Both the position numbers and the translations under genes were made by a program. DNA of 64,000 bases from JBKQVT01 sp963727245 (GTDB lineage: Bacteria; Planctomycetota; Planctomycetia; Pirellulales; Thermoguttaceae): assembly GCA_963727245.1 (NCBI GenBank), contig CAVSFO010000018.1:186001-250000 (forward strand), given 5' to 3'. Below, in pieces: positions 21,256 to 29,928 of this stretch. The first letter of the stretch is position 1. Each line of letters begins with the position of its first letter. The notes under the pieces were generated by a model, which saw only the letters and a program-made list of their open reading frames with translations, was not told the DNA's origin and made no database searches.

Positions 21256-21711
21256 CTAGCGACGCGGTTGCCCTGCGTCGTTCGGCTGCTTCTTTGCCGG
21301 AGCGCCGAACAGCGCTCGCCGCAGTCTCTCTTGAGATTCCTGCTGGGCAGCCTCGGCCTGCCGGACCATGTCCTGCCGCATAACTTGCTGAAATTGCTCA
21401 TTTCGCCGACGAGCCGTCTCGGGATCTTCCGCCAGCAGGCCGACAAGGATGATGCCAATTCAGGCGATCAGAAACAGGATCGCGGGCACCATCCCAACGC
21501 GCGCCCTCAGGCGGGCGGAGGACGCATATTTTTCGCGGTCGGTGATCAAGATGCTGTAATCAACGCCCCAGCGCCTCTTGCCGTAGCGAAGTTGCGCCAG
21601 TGGGTCTCGAATGATCCAACGAAATAGCACCACCATCAAGGCGCCCAGCGCGATGAAAACGAGGCCGGCAAAGCAAGCCCCCACAATGACGCCAAAAGGG
21701 AAAACGTCCAT
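21256..21711 (-). pseudogene. Small two-helix membrane protein interrupted by an in-frame TGA
   Basis: The frame starts at ATG 21711 (AAGGGAG upstream) with a TM helix, then a soluble loop (DPLAQLRYGKRRWGVDYS). At 21462-21460 a TGA falls in the middle of the second hydrophobic helix. The same frame continues through it without any shift: IGIILVGLLAEDPETARRR, then a Gln/Glu/Arg-rich coiled tail to TAG at 21258-21256. With the TGA read through (TGG would give Trp), the protein is a sensible 151 aa. It may be a point error, a recent nonsense mutation or readthrough. Function unknown. Confidence 0.55.
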
Positions 21712-21893
21712 TCCGCTGCTCCCTTCCGGGGTTAAATCGCCTGACGCCCGCCAGCTTACACGGATATCAGCGACTTGGCAATCAAGAGCGCCTGCCGGGG
21801 AACCGCCGTCCGGACGACCGCGGCGATCGAATCATAACCATCTCCCGGTGGGCAGGCGAGGCGGAATCTGCCCTTACCCAGTTTGCGCAACCG

Positions 21894-21922
21894 TTACCAC
21901 CGGACCGCGCAACCCGCATAAT
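21894..21922 (+). promoter_or_regulatory. Candidate promoter of the Tyr-rich secreted protein
   Basis: TTACCA (21894-21899), 17-nt spacer, CATAAT (21917-21922), about 78 nt before the start codon. Nothing else is recognised in the 21712-21999 gap. Confidence 0.3.
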
Positions 21923-21999
21923 CGCTACTGTCGGCACACTTTCGCGCAAGTCGGCCGCCCGCGACGAACGATCAAATCTACGGAGAGAGGAGTATCGCC

Positions 22000-22341
22000 A
22001 TGAACTGCTGTCGCCGTTTTGCACTGGTCTTTCTCTTGGCCGCCATGACGCTCGGCCAGCCCGCCGCAGCCAGGGCGGGCGATTTGCTGGCCTGGTTTCG
22101 GAAGCCGCAGCCGGCGGCCCAGCCGGCGCCTTGCAATCAGCCGCCGATCACCGTGGCGGCGCCGCCGGGCCCCTATCGCTGGCCGGCCTATGCCAATGGC
22201 AACTACCCTTGGTACGGCTACGGCTTCGGCGTGCCCACGTATCAATGGGGCTATTGCGGTTCCACCTTCCGCCCGGTCACCGTCTGCCACCACGGCTATT
22301 ACGGCGATTTCAGCCAGTTTGGATATCGCTGGGGATATTAG
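22000..22341 (+). CDS. Small secreted Gly/Tyr/Pro-rich protein
   Basis: A protein of 113 aa with a strong ribosome-binding site (GGAGAGAGGAG). Signal peptide to about residue 26 (AAARA), then DLLAWFRKP and a Pro-rich stretch. The C-terminal half is rich in Tyr, Gly, Trp and Phe (YPWYGYGFGVPTYQWGYCG) and resembles the aromatic block of the protein at the left end of the window. Probably extracellular or envelope-associated; function unknown. Confidence 0.6.
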   Translation: MNCCRRFALVFLLAAMTLGQPAAARAGDLLAWFRKPQPAAQPAPCNQPPITVAAPPGPYRWPAYANGNYPWYGYGFGVPTYQWGYCGSTFRPVTVCHHGYYGDFSQFGYRWGY

Positions 22342-22379
22342 CCGGGGAAGACAAGCCTCGCGCGGAGGCGCGGAGGGCG

Positions 22380-22458
22380 GTAGGTCAGGCACTCCGTGCC
22401 TGACGATCCTTGGGCAAACCACTCAGCCGAGGCGTCAGGCACGGGGTGCCTGACCTAC
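22380..22458. repeat. Inverted pair of family C palindromes
   Basis: Arms GTAGGTCAGGCAC... at 22380-22404 and the inverse at 22434-22458 are 29 nt apart. An 'attagcgaagattagcg' element also present near 3990 follows at 22474-22500. Confidence 0.85.
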
Positions 22459-22483
22459 CGCTGATTGTTTTCATTAGTGTCGA

Positions 22484-23126
22484 TTAGCGAAGATTAGCGT
22501 TCCCTAAAAGTAGATGTGGCTGCGGCTCGCCGACCAACGCGTCGGTGCCCGTCGACCGCCCTACAATTCTCCGTTGCGACCCTGCGCCTCCGCGCGAGAA
22601 CTGGCCGGCTCGTGGCGGGCGGGAAGGCCGTTCCAATGCGGCCGCGGCAGACTGCGATAGCCCGCGGCCGAGCTCGAAGGCCCGCAGGTTGACCTCGTGC
22701 AACTCGGGCTTGAGGTGCTTGCGAATGGCCTGCTGCCAGCAGAGTGGATCGATGTCCAACTGCGCACCGAGCACGCCCAAGAGGGCCAGATTCAAGCTCC
22801 GCCGCGCGGGCAGCGTGCCGGGATCGATCAGGGCGGCGGTGAGCAAAACTCCGCCGGCGCAGGCAGGCGCGATGGCTCTCCACCTCGTCTTCGGCCAGCA
22901 CGACGAGGAAGTCGGCCTCGCCGGGCGGCACCATGGGGCTGAGCACCCGCGGGCCGAAACGCACGTCGCTGGTGACCGATCCGCCGCGCTGGCTCATGCC
23001 GTGGACTTCGGCCTTCTTCACGTCCAGGCCGGCGAAGAAGGCGGCCTCGGCCAGGATATCCGACGCCTTGAGCACGCCTTGCCCGCCCAGACCGGCGATG
23101 ATGACATTGGTGACGTGGTGGTTCAT
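22484..23126 (-). CDS. iorB: Indolepyruvate ferredoxin oxidoreductase beta subunit (frameshifted)
   Basis: The gamma-type subunit that pairs with IorA to oxidise aryl pyruvates to aryl-acetyl-CoA with ferredoxin. It begins at ATG 23126. The N-terminus NVIIAGLGGQGVLKASDILA and HGMSQRGGSVTSDVRFG are diagnostic. After LAEDEVESHRACL the frame is lost. One extra base near 22850 separates it from GGVLLTAALIDPGTLPARR...LGVLGAQLDIDP...NLRAFELGR, the normal C-terminal half. The reading frame then runs about 60 codons beyond the usual end into intergenic repeat text. Confidence 0.85.
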
Positions 23127-23139
23127 TGCTGCTTCCAAA

Positions 23140-23201
23140 GGGGACAGTCCCATTTTCGTCCGACCATGCTACGCACGGTGCCCAAAATCGGGACAGTCCC
23201 C
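23140..23201. repeat. Long imperfect palindrome, family F
   Basis: GGGGACAGTCCCATTTTCG...CAAAATCGGGACAGTCCCC spans 62 bp. Related copies are at 28754-28798 and 28937-28998. This copy occupies the space between the truncated end of iorA and the start of iorB. Confidence 0.85.
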
Positions 23202-23204
23202 AGG

Positions 23205-24809
23205 TTATTTCGACACTGAGTTTAGGGCCTGCTGGAATTGTTTGATCTTGCCGGCCGCCAACAAGCAGGGGCGGCGGGCGATAATGACGCTGAGTTCCCC
23301 GGCGGCGAGGCTCCGTTGCAAAAGACGCCGAAAACCCTCGCCGTCGGCCGACGGATCGACGACGTGAACATTGCCGATGCCGACCGCCCGGACCAGGGCC
23401 TCGAAGTCCAGGCGGCCGGTGGGGCGATGATCCAGCGTGCGGCCAGTGCCGGGATGCTCCTGCAAGCCGGTCATGGCCGTGGTGCCGTTGTCGAGGATGA
23501 GCACGACGTGGCCGGCCGGCGGCGGATTATAGACCATCTCGACCAGGCCGGTGATGCCGCTATGGACGAAGGTGCTGTCGCCGATGACGCTGACGACCCG
23601 CCGGGCCTCGGCGGGGGGCAGGACGTGCCGCAATCCCAGGCCCATGCCGATGCTGGCGCCCATGCAGACCAGCGAGTCCATCGCCGCCAGCGGCGGCAGC
23701 ACGCCCAGCGAGTAGCAGCCGATGTCGCCGGCGACGATGCAATCGAGGTCGCGGAGGATTTCAAAGACGGCGCGATGGGGGCAGGCATTGCACAGCGCCG
23801 GCGGCTTGCCCGGCGCGGGGGCCGCTTCCGCCGTGGTGTCGCCCGCCAGGATGCGGCGCACCCGTTGGACGTTCAGCTCGCCGAAGCGGTACATTTCCGG
23901 CTTCCCCTCCACCGCGATGCCCGCCGCACGGAGTTGCTCGACCAAGTACGGATCGCCCTCTTCGATGACGATGGCGCGGCTGACGCCCTGGACGAAGCGG
24001 GCGATCATATCCAGCGGCAGCGGCCAGGTGAGCCCGAGTTTCAACATGCTGGCCGCCGGGGCGGCCTCGGCCGCGTGCATGGCAGCCACGCCCGAGGCGA
24101 TGATTCCCAGGCTGCGGTCGCCTTCGACGATCGTATTGAGCGGGCAGGTTTCGCTCCAATGGGCGATCTCGGCCAGTTTTTGCCGCAGCCGCCGATGCGC
24201 CAGCCGGGCATAGGCGGGAATCATGACGCGGCCGGGGACGTTGCGCTCGAAACGCGGCGGCGGGGCCCAGGCCGCCGGCGGCCCCAGGCGAACGACCGCC
24301 TTGCTGTGGCAGACGCGGGTGGTCATCCGCAGTAGCACCGGCAGTTTCCAGCGGCCCGATAGCGCCAGGGCCGCCAGCGTGAAGTCGTAGGCCTCCTGCG
24401 AATCGGCCGGTTCGAGCATGGGCACGGAGGCGGCCACGGCGAAACGCCGATTGTCCTGCTCGTTCTGGCTGGAGGCCATGCCGGGATCGTCGGCGGAGAC
24501 GATGACCAGGGGGCCCGGCGCGCCGGTGTAGGCCGCGGTGAAGAGCACGTCGGCGGCCACGTTGAGGCCGACGTGCTTCATGGCGGCCAGGGCCGCGGCG
24601 CCGCCGAAGGCCGCTCCCAAGGCCACTTCCACGGCGACCTTCTCGTTGGGCGCCCACTGGCCGCGGCCCCCCAGCTCGGAGAAATGCTCGAGGATTTCCG
24701 TGGCCGGGGTGCCGGGATAACCGGTCCCCAGGGCGACGCCGAAATGGCGGGCGGCCAGGGCCACGGCCTCGTTGCCGCCGAGCAAGGCGCGTTCAGCCGT
24801 CTTTGTCAC
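23205..24809 (-). CDS. iorA: Indolepyruvate ferredoxin oxidoreductase alpha subunit lacking its ferredoxin domain
   Basis: A thiamine-diphosphate subunit of 534 aa. The pyrimidine-binding part (GTGYPGTPATEILEH), the GLNVAADVLFTAAYTG block, CNACPHRAVFEIL and the ThDP motif GDSTFVHSGITGL...NGTTAMTG are all present. The usual C-terminal domain with two [4Fe-4S] clusters (eight cysteines, about 60-80 aa) is missing. The protein stops at IARRPCLLAAGKIKQFQQAL, immediately before a family F palindrome. Either the domain is encoded elsewhere or the gene was truncated. Upstream gene overlap of about 17 nt suggests an operon. Confidence 0.88.
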   Translation of the reverse strand: MTKTAERALLGGNEAVALAARHFGVALGTGYPGTPATEILEHFSELGGRGQWAPNEKVAVEVALGAAFGGAAALAAMKHVGLNVAADVLFTAAYTGAPGPLVIVSADDPGMASSQNEQDNRRFAVAASVPMLEPADSQEAYDFTLAALALSGRWKLPVLLRMTTRVCHSKAVVRLGPPAAWAPPPRFERNVPGRVMIPAYARLAHRRLRQKLAEIAHWSETCPLNTIVEGDRSLGIIASGVAAMHAAEAAPAASMLKLGLTWPLPLDMIARFVQGVSRAIVIEEGDPYLVEQLRAAGIAVEGKPEMYRFGELNVQRVRRILAGDTTAEAAPAPGKPPALCNACPHRAVFEILRDLDCIVAGDIGCYSLGVLPPLAAMDSLVCMGASIGMGLGLRHVLPPAEARRVVSVIGDSTFVHSGITGLVEMVYNPPPAGHVVLILDNGTTAMTGLQEHPGTGRTLDHRPTGRLDFEALVRAVGIGNVHVVDPSADGEGFRRLLQRSLAAGELSVIIARRPCLLAAGKIKQFQQALNSVSK

Positions 24810-25216
24810 TGGGTTGCTCCATCAGCTTCAGCAGCCATTGTGGCGGGCGAATCGGTCGGCCCGACAGGTCGGTGATCGCGTGGACCGTGTAGCCCCGGCA
24901 GACCGGGGCGCCGGTTTGGGCGTTTTCCAACTCGACGTTCGAACCGCAGCCGGGCCCGGCCCGCCATCGACGCCGTAGTGGTCATCTTCAACTCGTCATC
25001 ATACATCGCCTTGCCGCGATATTCCACATGGGCCGTGACCAGCGGCACCCGCACGCCGTCCTCTTCCCACAGCCGGTAGGGCTTTCCCAGCGAGCGGCAG
25101 AGCTCGGTGCGGCCCCACTCGAACCATTCCAGCACCCGGGCGTTATAGTAGGTGCCCATCTGGTCGATGTCGCTGTAGCGGATGCGGAAGAGCTGGACGT
25201 GGCGAAGATGAGGCAT
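24793..25216 (-). CDS. Acyl-CoA thioesterase, YbgC/4HBT family (frameshifted)
   Basis: Hot-dog-fold thioesterase. The catalytic motif is RYSDIDQMGTYYNARVLEWF followed by GRTEL, with Asp of the DxxGxxY pattern as catalytic residue. Start at ATG 25216. One extra base near 24943 interrupts it after ARLRFE. The restored frame reads VELENAQTGAPVCRGYTVHA and ends PSDKDG with TGA at 24795-24793. The corrected protein is about 140 aa, normal for the family. It overlaps the iorA start, so an aryl-CoA or phenylacetyl-CoA substrate is possible, but that is inference from context. Confidence 0.8.
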
Positions 25217-25247
25217 GGCTTTGGTCAAGACAGCATTCCACTTGCAG

Positions 25248-25340
25248 CCCAAGCCCACCGGCTGCGGCCGGTGGGAAGGGCACTGGAACAAACGTCATGG
25301 TCCGCTCCCGTTCCCACCGGACGCAGCCGGTGGGCTTGGA
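25248..25340. repeat. Inverted pair of family D palindromes
   Basis: Arms of CCCAAGCCCACCGG-CTGCGG-CCGGTGGG type at 25248-25276 and 25311-25339 are in opposite orientation, 34 nt apart. Further family D copies are at 30225-30260, 30547-30640 and 63848-63876. Confidence 0.85.
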
Positions 25341-25368
25341 CGGCGCGGGGCACGCGATTGCCGGCGGT

Positions 25369-27918
25369 TCAAATCCATTTCTTGCGGATGAGCCATATCT
25401 TAACAGCCTGGGCCGTGACCGCATAGGCGAGCAACGTCAGGAGCAACAGCGGCCAATACAGCGGCGGCAATGCCGTCATGCCCAGGTAGGCTCCCAGCGG
25501 CGAAAACGGCAAGGCGATGCCACAGGCCATAATCACGACCGTCGTCACGATCAAGGGCCAACTGGCACGGCTCTCGATGAAGGGAATCCTGTTGGTGCGG
25601 ATGATGTGGATGATCAACGTCTGCGTCAGCAGCGATTCCACGAACCAGCCGGTCTGAAACAGCGACTGGTGCGCCAGGTCATTGGCGCCGAAAAGCCACC
25701 ACATCATGGCAAAGGTGGTGTAGTCGAAGATCGAGCTGACCGGCCCCATGCAGATGATGAATCGTGTCAGCTCGTTCATGCTCCAGGCCCGCGGGCGGGC
25801 AACGAACTCGGGATCGACGTCGTCGGTCGGGATCGGCACCTGGGAGAAGTCGTAGAGCAGGTTATTGGTCAGCACCTGGATGGGCGTCATGGGCAAGAAG
25901 GGCAGGACGGCGCTGGCGCCGAGCACGCTGAACATGTTGCCGAAGTTCGAGCTCGCCCCCATCTTGATGTACTTGACGATGTTGGCGAAGATCTTCCGCC
26001 CCTCCAGCACGCCGTCCTCCAGCACCATGAGGCTCTTTTCCAGGAGGATGATGTCGGCGGCCTCGCGGGCGATATCGACGGCCGAATCGACGGAAATCCC
26101 CACGTCGGCCGCGCGCAGCGCCGGGGCGTCGTTGATGCCGTCGCCCAGGTAGCCGACCACGTGGCCGCGGCCCTTCAGCGCCACGATCACGCGCCGCTTG
26201 TGGGCGGGCGAGAGCCGCGCGAAGATCGACGCCGCTTCGGCCGCGTCGGCCAATTGCTGGTCGCTCATCCGCTCCACGTCGCTGCCCAGCACGATGTGCT
26301 CGGCGTCCAGACCGACCTCATGGCAGATCTTGCGCGTGACCAGCTCGTTGTCGCCGGTGAGCACCTTGATCCGCACGCCGTGCTTCTGCGCCGCGGCGAT
26401 GGCCAGCCCGGCCGACTCCTTGGGCGGGTCGAGGAAGGCCACGTAGCCGTGCAAGGTCAGCTCGCACTCGTCGGCCTTGCTGTAGGCCGCCTTGGGCGTG
26501 AAATCGCGATAGGCCAGGGCCAGCACGCGGAAGCCGTCGGCACTGAGGTCCATGTACTCCTCGCGGAGATCGGCCACGATCACCGGCTCGATCGGCAGCA
26601 CCTGGCCGTTCAGCTCGAACTGCGTGCAGCGGCTCATGATCTCCTCCGGCGCGCCCTTGGCGATCAGGCGGTGCCGGCCGTCGGTCTCGACGACCACCGA
26701 CATGATCTTGCGGCCGAAATCGAAGGGAATCTCGTCGACCTTGCGGGTGTGATCCAGCGGCAGCTCGCGATGCGCCAGGATGGCGCGGTCCAGCACGTTC
26801 TTCAGGCCGGTCTGGAAGTAGCTGTTCAAGTAGGCGGTGCGCAGCACGTCGTCGCTGTGCTCGCGGACGACGTCGCAGTGCTTTTCCAGGATGACGCGGT
26901 CCATGGTGAGCGTGCCGGTCTTGTCGGTGCAGAGCACGTCCATGGCGCCGAAGTTTTGAATGGCGCCCAGCCGCTTGACGATCACCCGCTTGCGCGACAT
27001 GGCCAGCGCGCCCTTGGAGAGGCACACCGTGACGATCATCGGCAGCATCTCCGGCGTCAGTCCGACGGCCACCGCCACGGAGAAGAGAAACGCGTCGAGC
27101 CAGCGATGCTCCGTATGTTTCGTCAGGCCGTTGATGAGAAACACGGCCGGCACCATGATGACCATGAAGCGGATCATCAGCCAGGTGAATCGCTGCACGC
27201 CCTGGTCGAAGCTGCTTTGCTGGTGACGGCCGAGGATGCTGTGGGCCATGCCGCCGAAATAGGTACTCCGCCCGGTGGTCACCACCGCGGCCGTCGCCGA
27301 GCCGCTCTCCACGTTGGTCCCCATGAAGCAGATGTTGCTCAATTCCAGCGGGGCCGCGGCGGCGCGGGTCTCGACGGCGTCGAACTTCTCCACCGGAAAC
27401 GATTCGCCGGTGAGACTCGCCTGGCTGATGAATAGGTCCTTGGCCCCCAGCACGCGGACGTCGGCGGGGACCATGTCGCCGGCCGCCAGGGCGACGACGT
27501 CGCCGGGCACCAGGTGATCCAGGGGGATTTCCCGCTGCTGCCCGCCGCGCACCACGGTGGCCGTGATGTTGATCATCGCCTTGAGCTTGGCCGCCGCGGC
27601 GTCGGCGCGGGTTTCCTGGAGGAATCGCAACAGCACGCTCAAGAGCACAATCGCGCCGATGACGATGGCGGCCCGCATGTCGCCGGTGAGGTAGGAAATC
27701 ACCGCCAGGACCGTCAGCAGGATGCTGAGCGGATCGCGATAGGTCAGCAGCAGGCGCAGCGTCCAGTGCAACTGCCGCTCCTGGGCGACGTTGTTCGGCC
27801 CCACCTCGTGCAGCCGGGCGGCGGCCTCCTCGTCGCTCAAGCCGCCCGGACCGCTCCGCAGCGTGGCCAGCAGGCTGTCCTTGTCGCGCCGCGCGGCGTC
27901 CACCAGCAGCGGCGACAC
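25369..27918 (-). CDS. mgtA: Magnesium-transporting P-type ATPase (MgtA/MgtB type)
   Basis: Imports Mg2+ by a P-type cycle. All landmarks are present: actuator-domain LTGES, phosphorylation site DKTGTLT, nucleotide-domain KGAPEEIM, hinge GDGINDAPALRAADVGIS, and the MgtA-typical NNLLYDFSQVPIPTDDVDPE in the C-terminal TM region. About ten TM helices. From the GTG at 27918 (GGGGGGCGGG upstream) the length is 849 aa, near normal. There is no stop codon between this protein and the glycosyltransferase upstream in the same frame, so a fusion is possible (see findings). Confidence 0.93.
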   Translation of the reverse strand: MSPLLVDAARRDKDSLLATLRSGPGGLSDEEAAARLHEVGPNNVAQERQLHWTLRLLLTYRDPLSILLTVLAVISYLTGDMRAAIVIGAIVLLSVLLRFLQETRADAAAAKLKAMINITATVVRGGQQREIPLDHLVPGDVVALAAGDMVPADVRVLGAKDLFISQASLTGESFPVEKFDAVETRAAAAPLELSNICFMGTNVESGSATAAVVTTGRSTYFGGMAHSILGRHQQSSFDQGVQRFTWLMIRFMVIMVPAVFLINGLTKHTEHRWLDAFLFSVAVAVGLTPEMLPMIVTVCLSKGALAMSRKRVIVKRLGAIQNFGAMDVLCTDKTGTLTMDRVILEKHCDVVREHSDDVLRTAYLNSYFQTGLKNVLDRAILAHRELPLDHTRKVDEIPFDFGRKIMSVVVETDGRHRLIAKGAPEEIMSRCTQFELNGQVLPIEPVIVADLREEYMDLSADGFRVLALAYRDFTPKAAYSKADECELTLHGYVAFLDPPKESAGLAIAAAQKHGVRIKVLTGDNELVTRKICHEVGLDAEHIVLGSDVERMSDQQLADAAEAASIFARLSPAHKRRVIVALKGRGHVVGYLGDGINDAPALRAADVGISVDSAVDIAREAADIILLEKSLMVLEDGVLEGRKIFANIVKYIKMGASSNFGNMFSVLGASAVLPFLPMTPIQVLTNNLLYDFSQVPIPTDDVDPEFVARPRAWSMNELTRFIICMGPVSSIFDYTTFAMMWWLFGANDLAHQSLFQTGWFVESLLTQTLIIHIIRTNRIPFIESRASWPLIVTTVVIMACGIALPFSPLGAYLGMTALPPLYWPLLLLTLLAYAVTAQAVKIWLIRKKWI

Positions 27919-28687
27919 GCTGGGCCCGCCCCCCGCCGTGCCCGGCGGCTGCCGCCGCAACAGGTTGCGAATCCCCAAGGCCAAAATGATCCACAGAGCG
28001 AGAATCGCTTCGTTGCTGTCGATCTTCGAGGCCCCCCGCTGCCGGTCGACGAACACGATCGGCGTCTCGCCGAAGCGGGCGCCCAGCCGCTTCAGGCGCC
28101 AGAGGATTTCTTCCTGGAACGAGTAGCCGCGGCTGCGGATGGCGCTCGAGATCGAGCCGGCGGAGCAGCGTCGTGCGGTAGCAGCGAAAGCCGCCGCTGC
28201 AATCTTTCGGCGTCAGCCCCAGCAGCAGGCGGGCGTAAAAGTTCACCGCCCGGCTCATCAGGTGCCGCCGCCAGGGCCAGCCCTCCACCCCGCCGCCGGG
28301 AACGTAGCGCGAGCCGATCATCACGTCGACCGCCTGCCCCCCCGGCGGGGACATGCCGGCCACAAGATCGGGCAAATAACGCGGCTGGTGGCTGAAATCG
28401 GCGTCCATGTTGAGCACGTACTGGTAGCCGTGCTCGACCGCGTATTTCATGCCCGCGAGAATGGCGGTGCCCAGCCCCAGTTTCCCCGGCCGATGGAGGC
28501 AATGGACGCGGGGATCGGCCGCCGCCTTCTTGTCGCACCAACGGCCGGTGCCGTCGGGCGAATTGTCGTCGATCACCAGCAGGTCGGCCCCCGGGGCGAA
28601 GCGGAAAATCTCCTCCACCAGCCGGGGGAGATTCTCCATCTCGTTGTACGTCGCCACCGTGATCAGTGTCTTTTCGGCGTTGGGCAT
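27919..28687 (-). CDS. GT2 glycosyltransferase, polyprenyl-phosphate mannose synthase type (frameshifted)
   Basis: Transfers a sugar from a nucleotide donor to polyprenyl phosphate at the membrane. Start ATG 28687. GT-A motifs: TLITVATYNEMENLPRLVEE, VIDDNSPDGTG, GLGTAILAGMKYAVE and the metal motif NMDADFSHQP, then DCSGGFRCYRTTLLRRLDL. An extra base near 28147 breaks the frame. It resumes as SAIRSRGYSFQEEILWRLKR and the characteristic VFVDRQRGASKI C-terminus. It then runs without stop into the P-type ATPase. The short arm after RGASKI (about 30 residues) is where DPMS-like enzymes normally end. Confidence 0.8.
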
Positions 28688-28753
28688 GAGTTGGCTCACC
28701 GCTCGGGGCGATCGCTGCAAGCCGCGTATTGTACCAAAAGTCCAGCGACAAAG

Positions 28754-28998
28754 TGGGGACTGTCCCAATTTTCGTCCGACAAAAATGGGACTGTCCCCTT
28801 CTGAACCACTAAACAAGGATAAACCACAGTCCGGCGAAACCTCGCTGCGGAGGGCGGGTTTAATGAGAGTTGCCCTGTGCGGCGGGCCGGCCAATACTGA
28901 TGGTAGCGGTCAACGAGTTTCCGGTAGCACTTCCAAGGGGACAGTCCCATTTTCGCCCGACCATGCTTCGCATGGTGCCCGAAATCGGGACACTCCCC
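28754..28998. repeat. Two family F palindromes
   Basis: Copies at 28754-28798 (short form, with TTTTCGTCCGACAAAAA centre) and 28937-28998 (long form, near-identical to 23140-23201) fill most of the gap between the glycosyltransferase and the LTXXQ protein. Confidence 0.8.
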
Positions 28999-29022
28999 GC
29001 TTAGTAAGAAGGAGTTCCAGCG

Positions 29023-29823
29023 ATGATTCGGCGGATTACGTGTCTGGTAATGGTCGGTATATTGGCCCTGGCCGCATGGGGGGGAAGCACGGCATCCGCC
29101 CAGGAACGTCAGGGGGGGCAACGGGGGCGAGGAGGCCGTGGCCCCGGGTTCGGCATGTTGGGCATGATGGGCGGGGGTGGCGGCGGGCTGTTGCCGCTCT
29201 TGCAATCCGAGACGGTCCAAAAGGACCTCGAATTGACCACCGAGCAGGTTGATAAGGTCAAGGACCTGGCGAAGAGCGCCATGAAAGACCTTATGCCAAA
29301 ATTGGAGGGCTTGAGGGACCTTTCCCAGGAGGACCGTCGGGCAAAGCTGAAGGACTTGCGCCCGAAGTTGGAAGCCCAGGGGCAGGAGACCAAGAAGAAG
29401 ATCGAGGCGATCCTGACGCCCAAGCAAATGGAGCGGCTCAAGGGAATTCGTTTACAGGTCCTCGGGGCCGGGGCATTCAATGATCCCGAAGTGGTCAAGG
29501 CCCTGAATCTGACCGACGAGCAGACGGACAAGATCAAGAAGATCGTCAAAGAGACCATCGACAAAGTCGCCGAACTGACCAAGGGCGTCGGCACCATGAG
29601 TCGCCAGGAGCGGCGCGAAAAGATGCCGGGCCTGAGGGAAAAGATTCAGCCGTTGCGGAAGAAGGCGATGGACGACATCTTGGCCGTGCTGACCTCCGAG
29701 CAACGCGCCCAGTTCGACAAGCTCACCGGCAAGAAGCTGGACCTGAAACTGCCGGAGATGTTTGGGCCGCGTGGCGACTTCGAGCCGGGCGCTGAGCTTC
29801 CAGCCCGCGGCCCGGCCAAGTAA
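29023..29823 (+). CDS. Periplasmic LTXXQ-repeat (Spy/CpxP-like) protein
   Basis: A protein of 266 aa with a signal peptide (to about residue 26, STASA), then a Gly/Arg-rich stretch and a helical body rich in Lys/Glu. Four LTxxQ motifs are visible (LTTEQ, LTPKQ, LTDEQ, LTSEQ), the hallmark of Spy/CpxP-type periplasmic chaperone or metal-responsive proteins. In planctomycetes such proteins are common and uncharacterised. A chaperone or stress role is inferred from the family only. Followed by a strong terminator. Confidence 0.65.
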   Translation: MIRRITCLVMVGILALAAWGGSTASAQERQGGQRGRGGRGPGFGMLGMMGGGGGGLLPLLQSETVQKDLELTTEQVDKVKDLAKSAMKDLMPKLEGLRDLSQEDRRAKLKDLRPKLEAQGQETKKKIEAILTPKQMERLKGIRLQVLGAGAFNDPEVVKALNLTDEQTDKIKKIVKETIDKVAELTKGVGTMSRQERREKMPGLREKIQPLRKKAMDDILAVLTSEQRAQFDKLTGKKLDLKLPEMFGPRGDFEPGAELPARGPAK

Positions 29824-29862
29824 CGGCCTGGGGACCGTCCCCCGCTGAAACACGGCGGACAA

Positions 29863-29928
29863 CGAGGGGGACAGACGTTTTCCTGTCGCGGCTCGGGCCG
29901 ACAGGGGCGTCTGTCCTCCTCTTTTTTT
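29863..29928 (+). terminator. Nested-hairpin terminator
   Basis: Outer stem GAGGGGGACAGACG / CGTCTGTCCTCCTC encloses an inner stem CCTGTCG/CGACAGG and is followed by seven T. Confidence 0.75.

Noticed and set aside
21256..21711. Selenocysteine insertion at the in-frame TGA
   Set aside because: The residue lies in a transmembrane helix with no redox context and I see no SECIS-like hairpin directly after the TGA; error or nonsense mutation is simpler.
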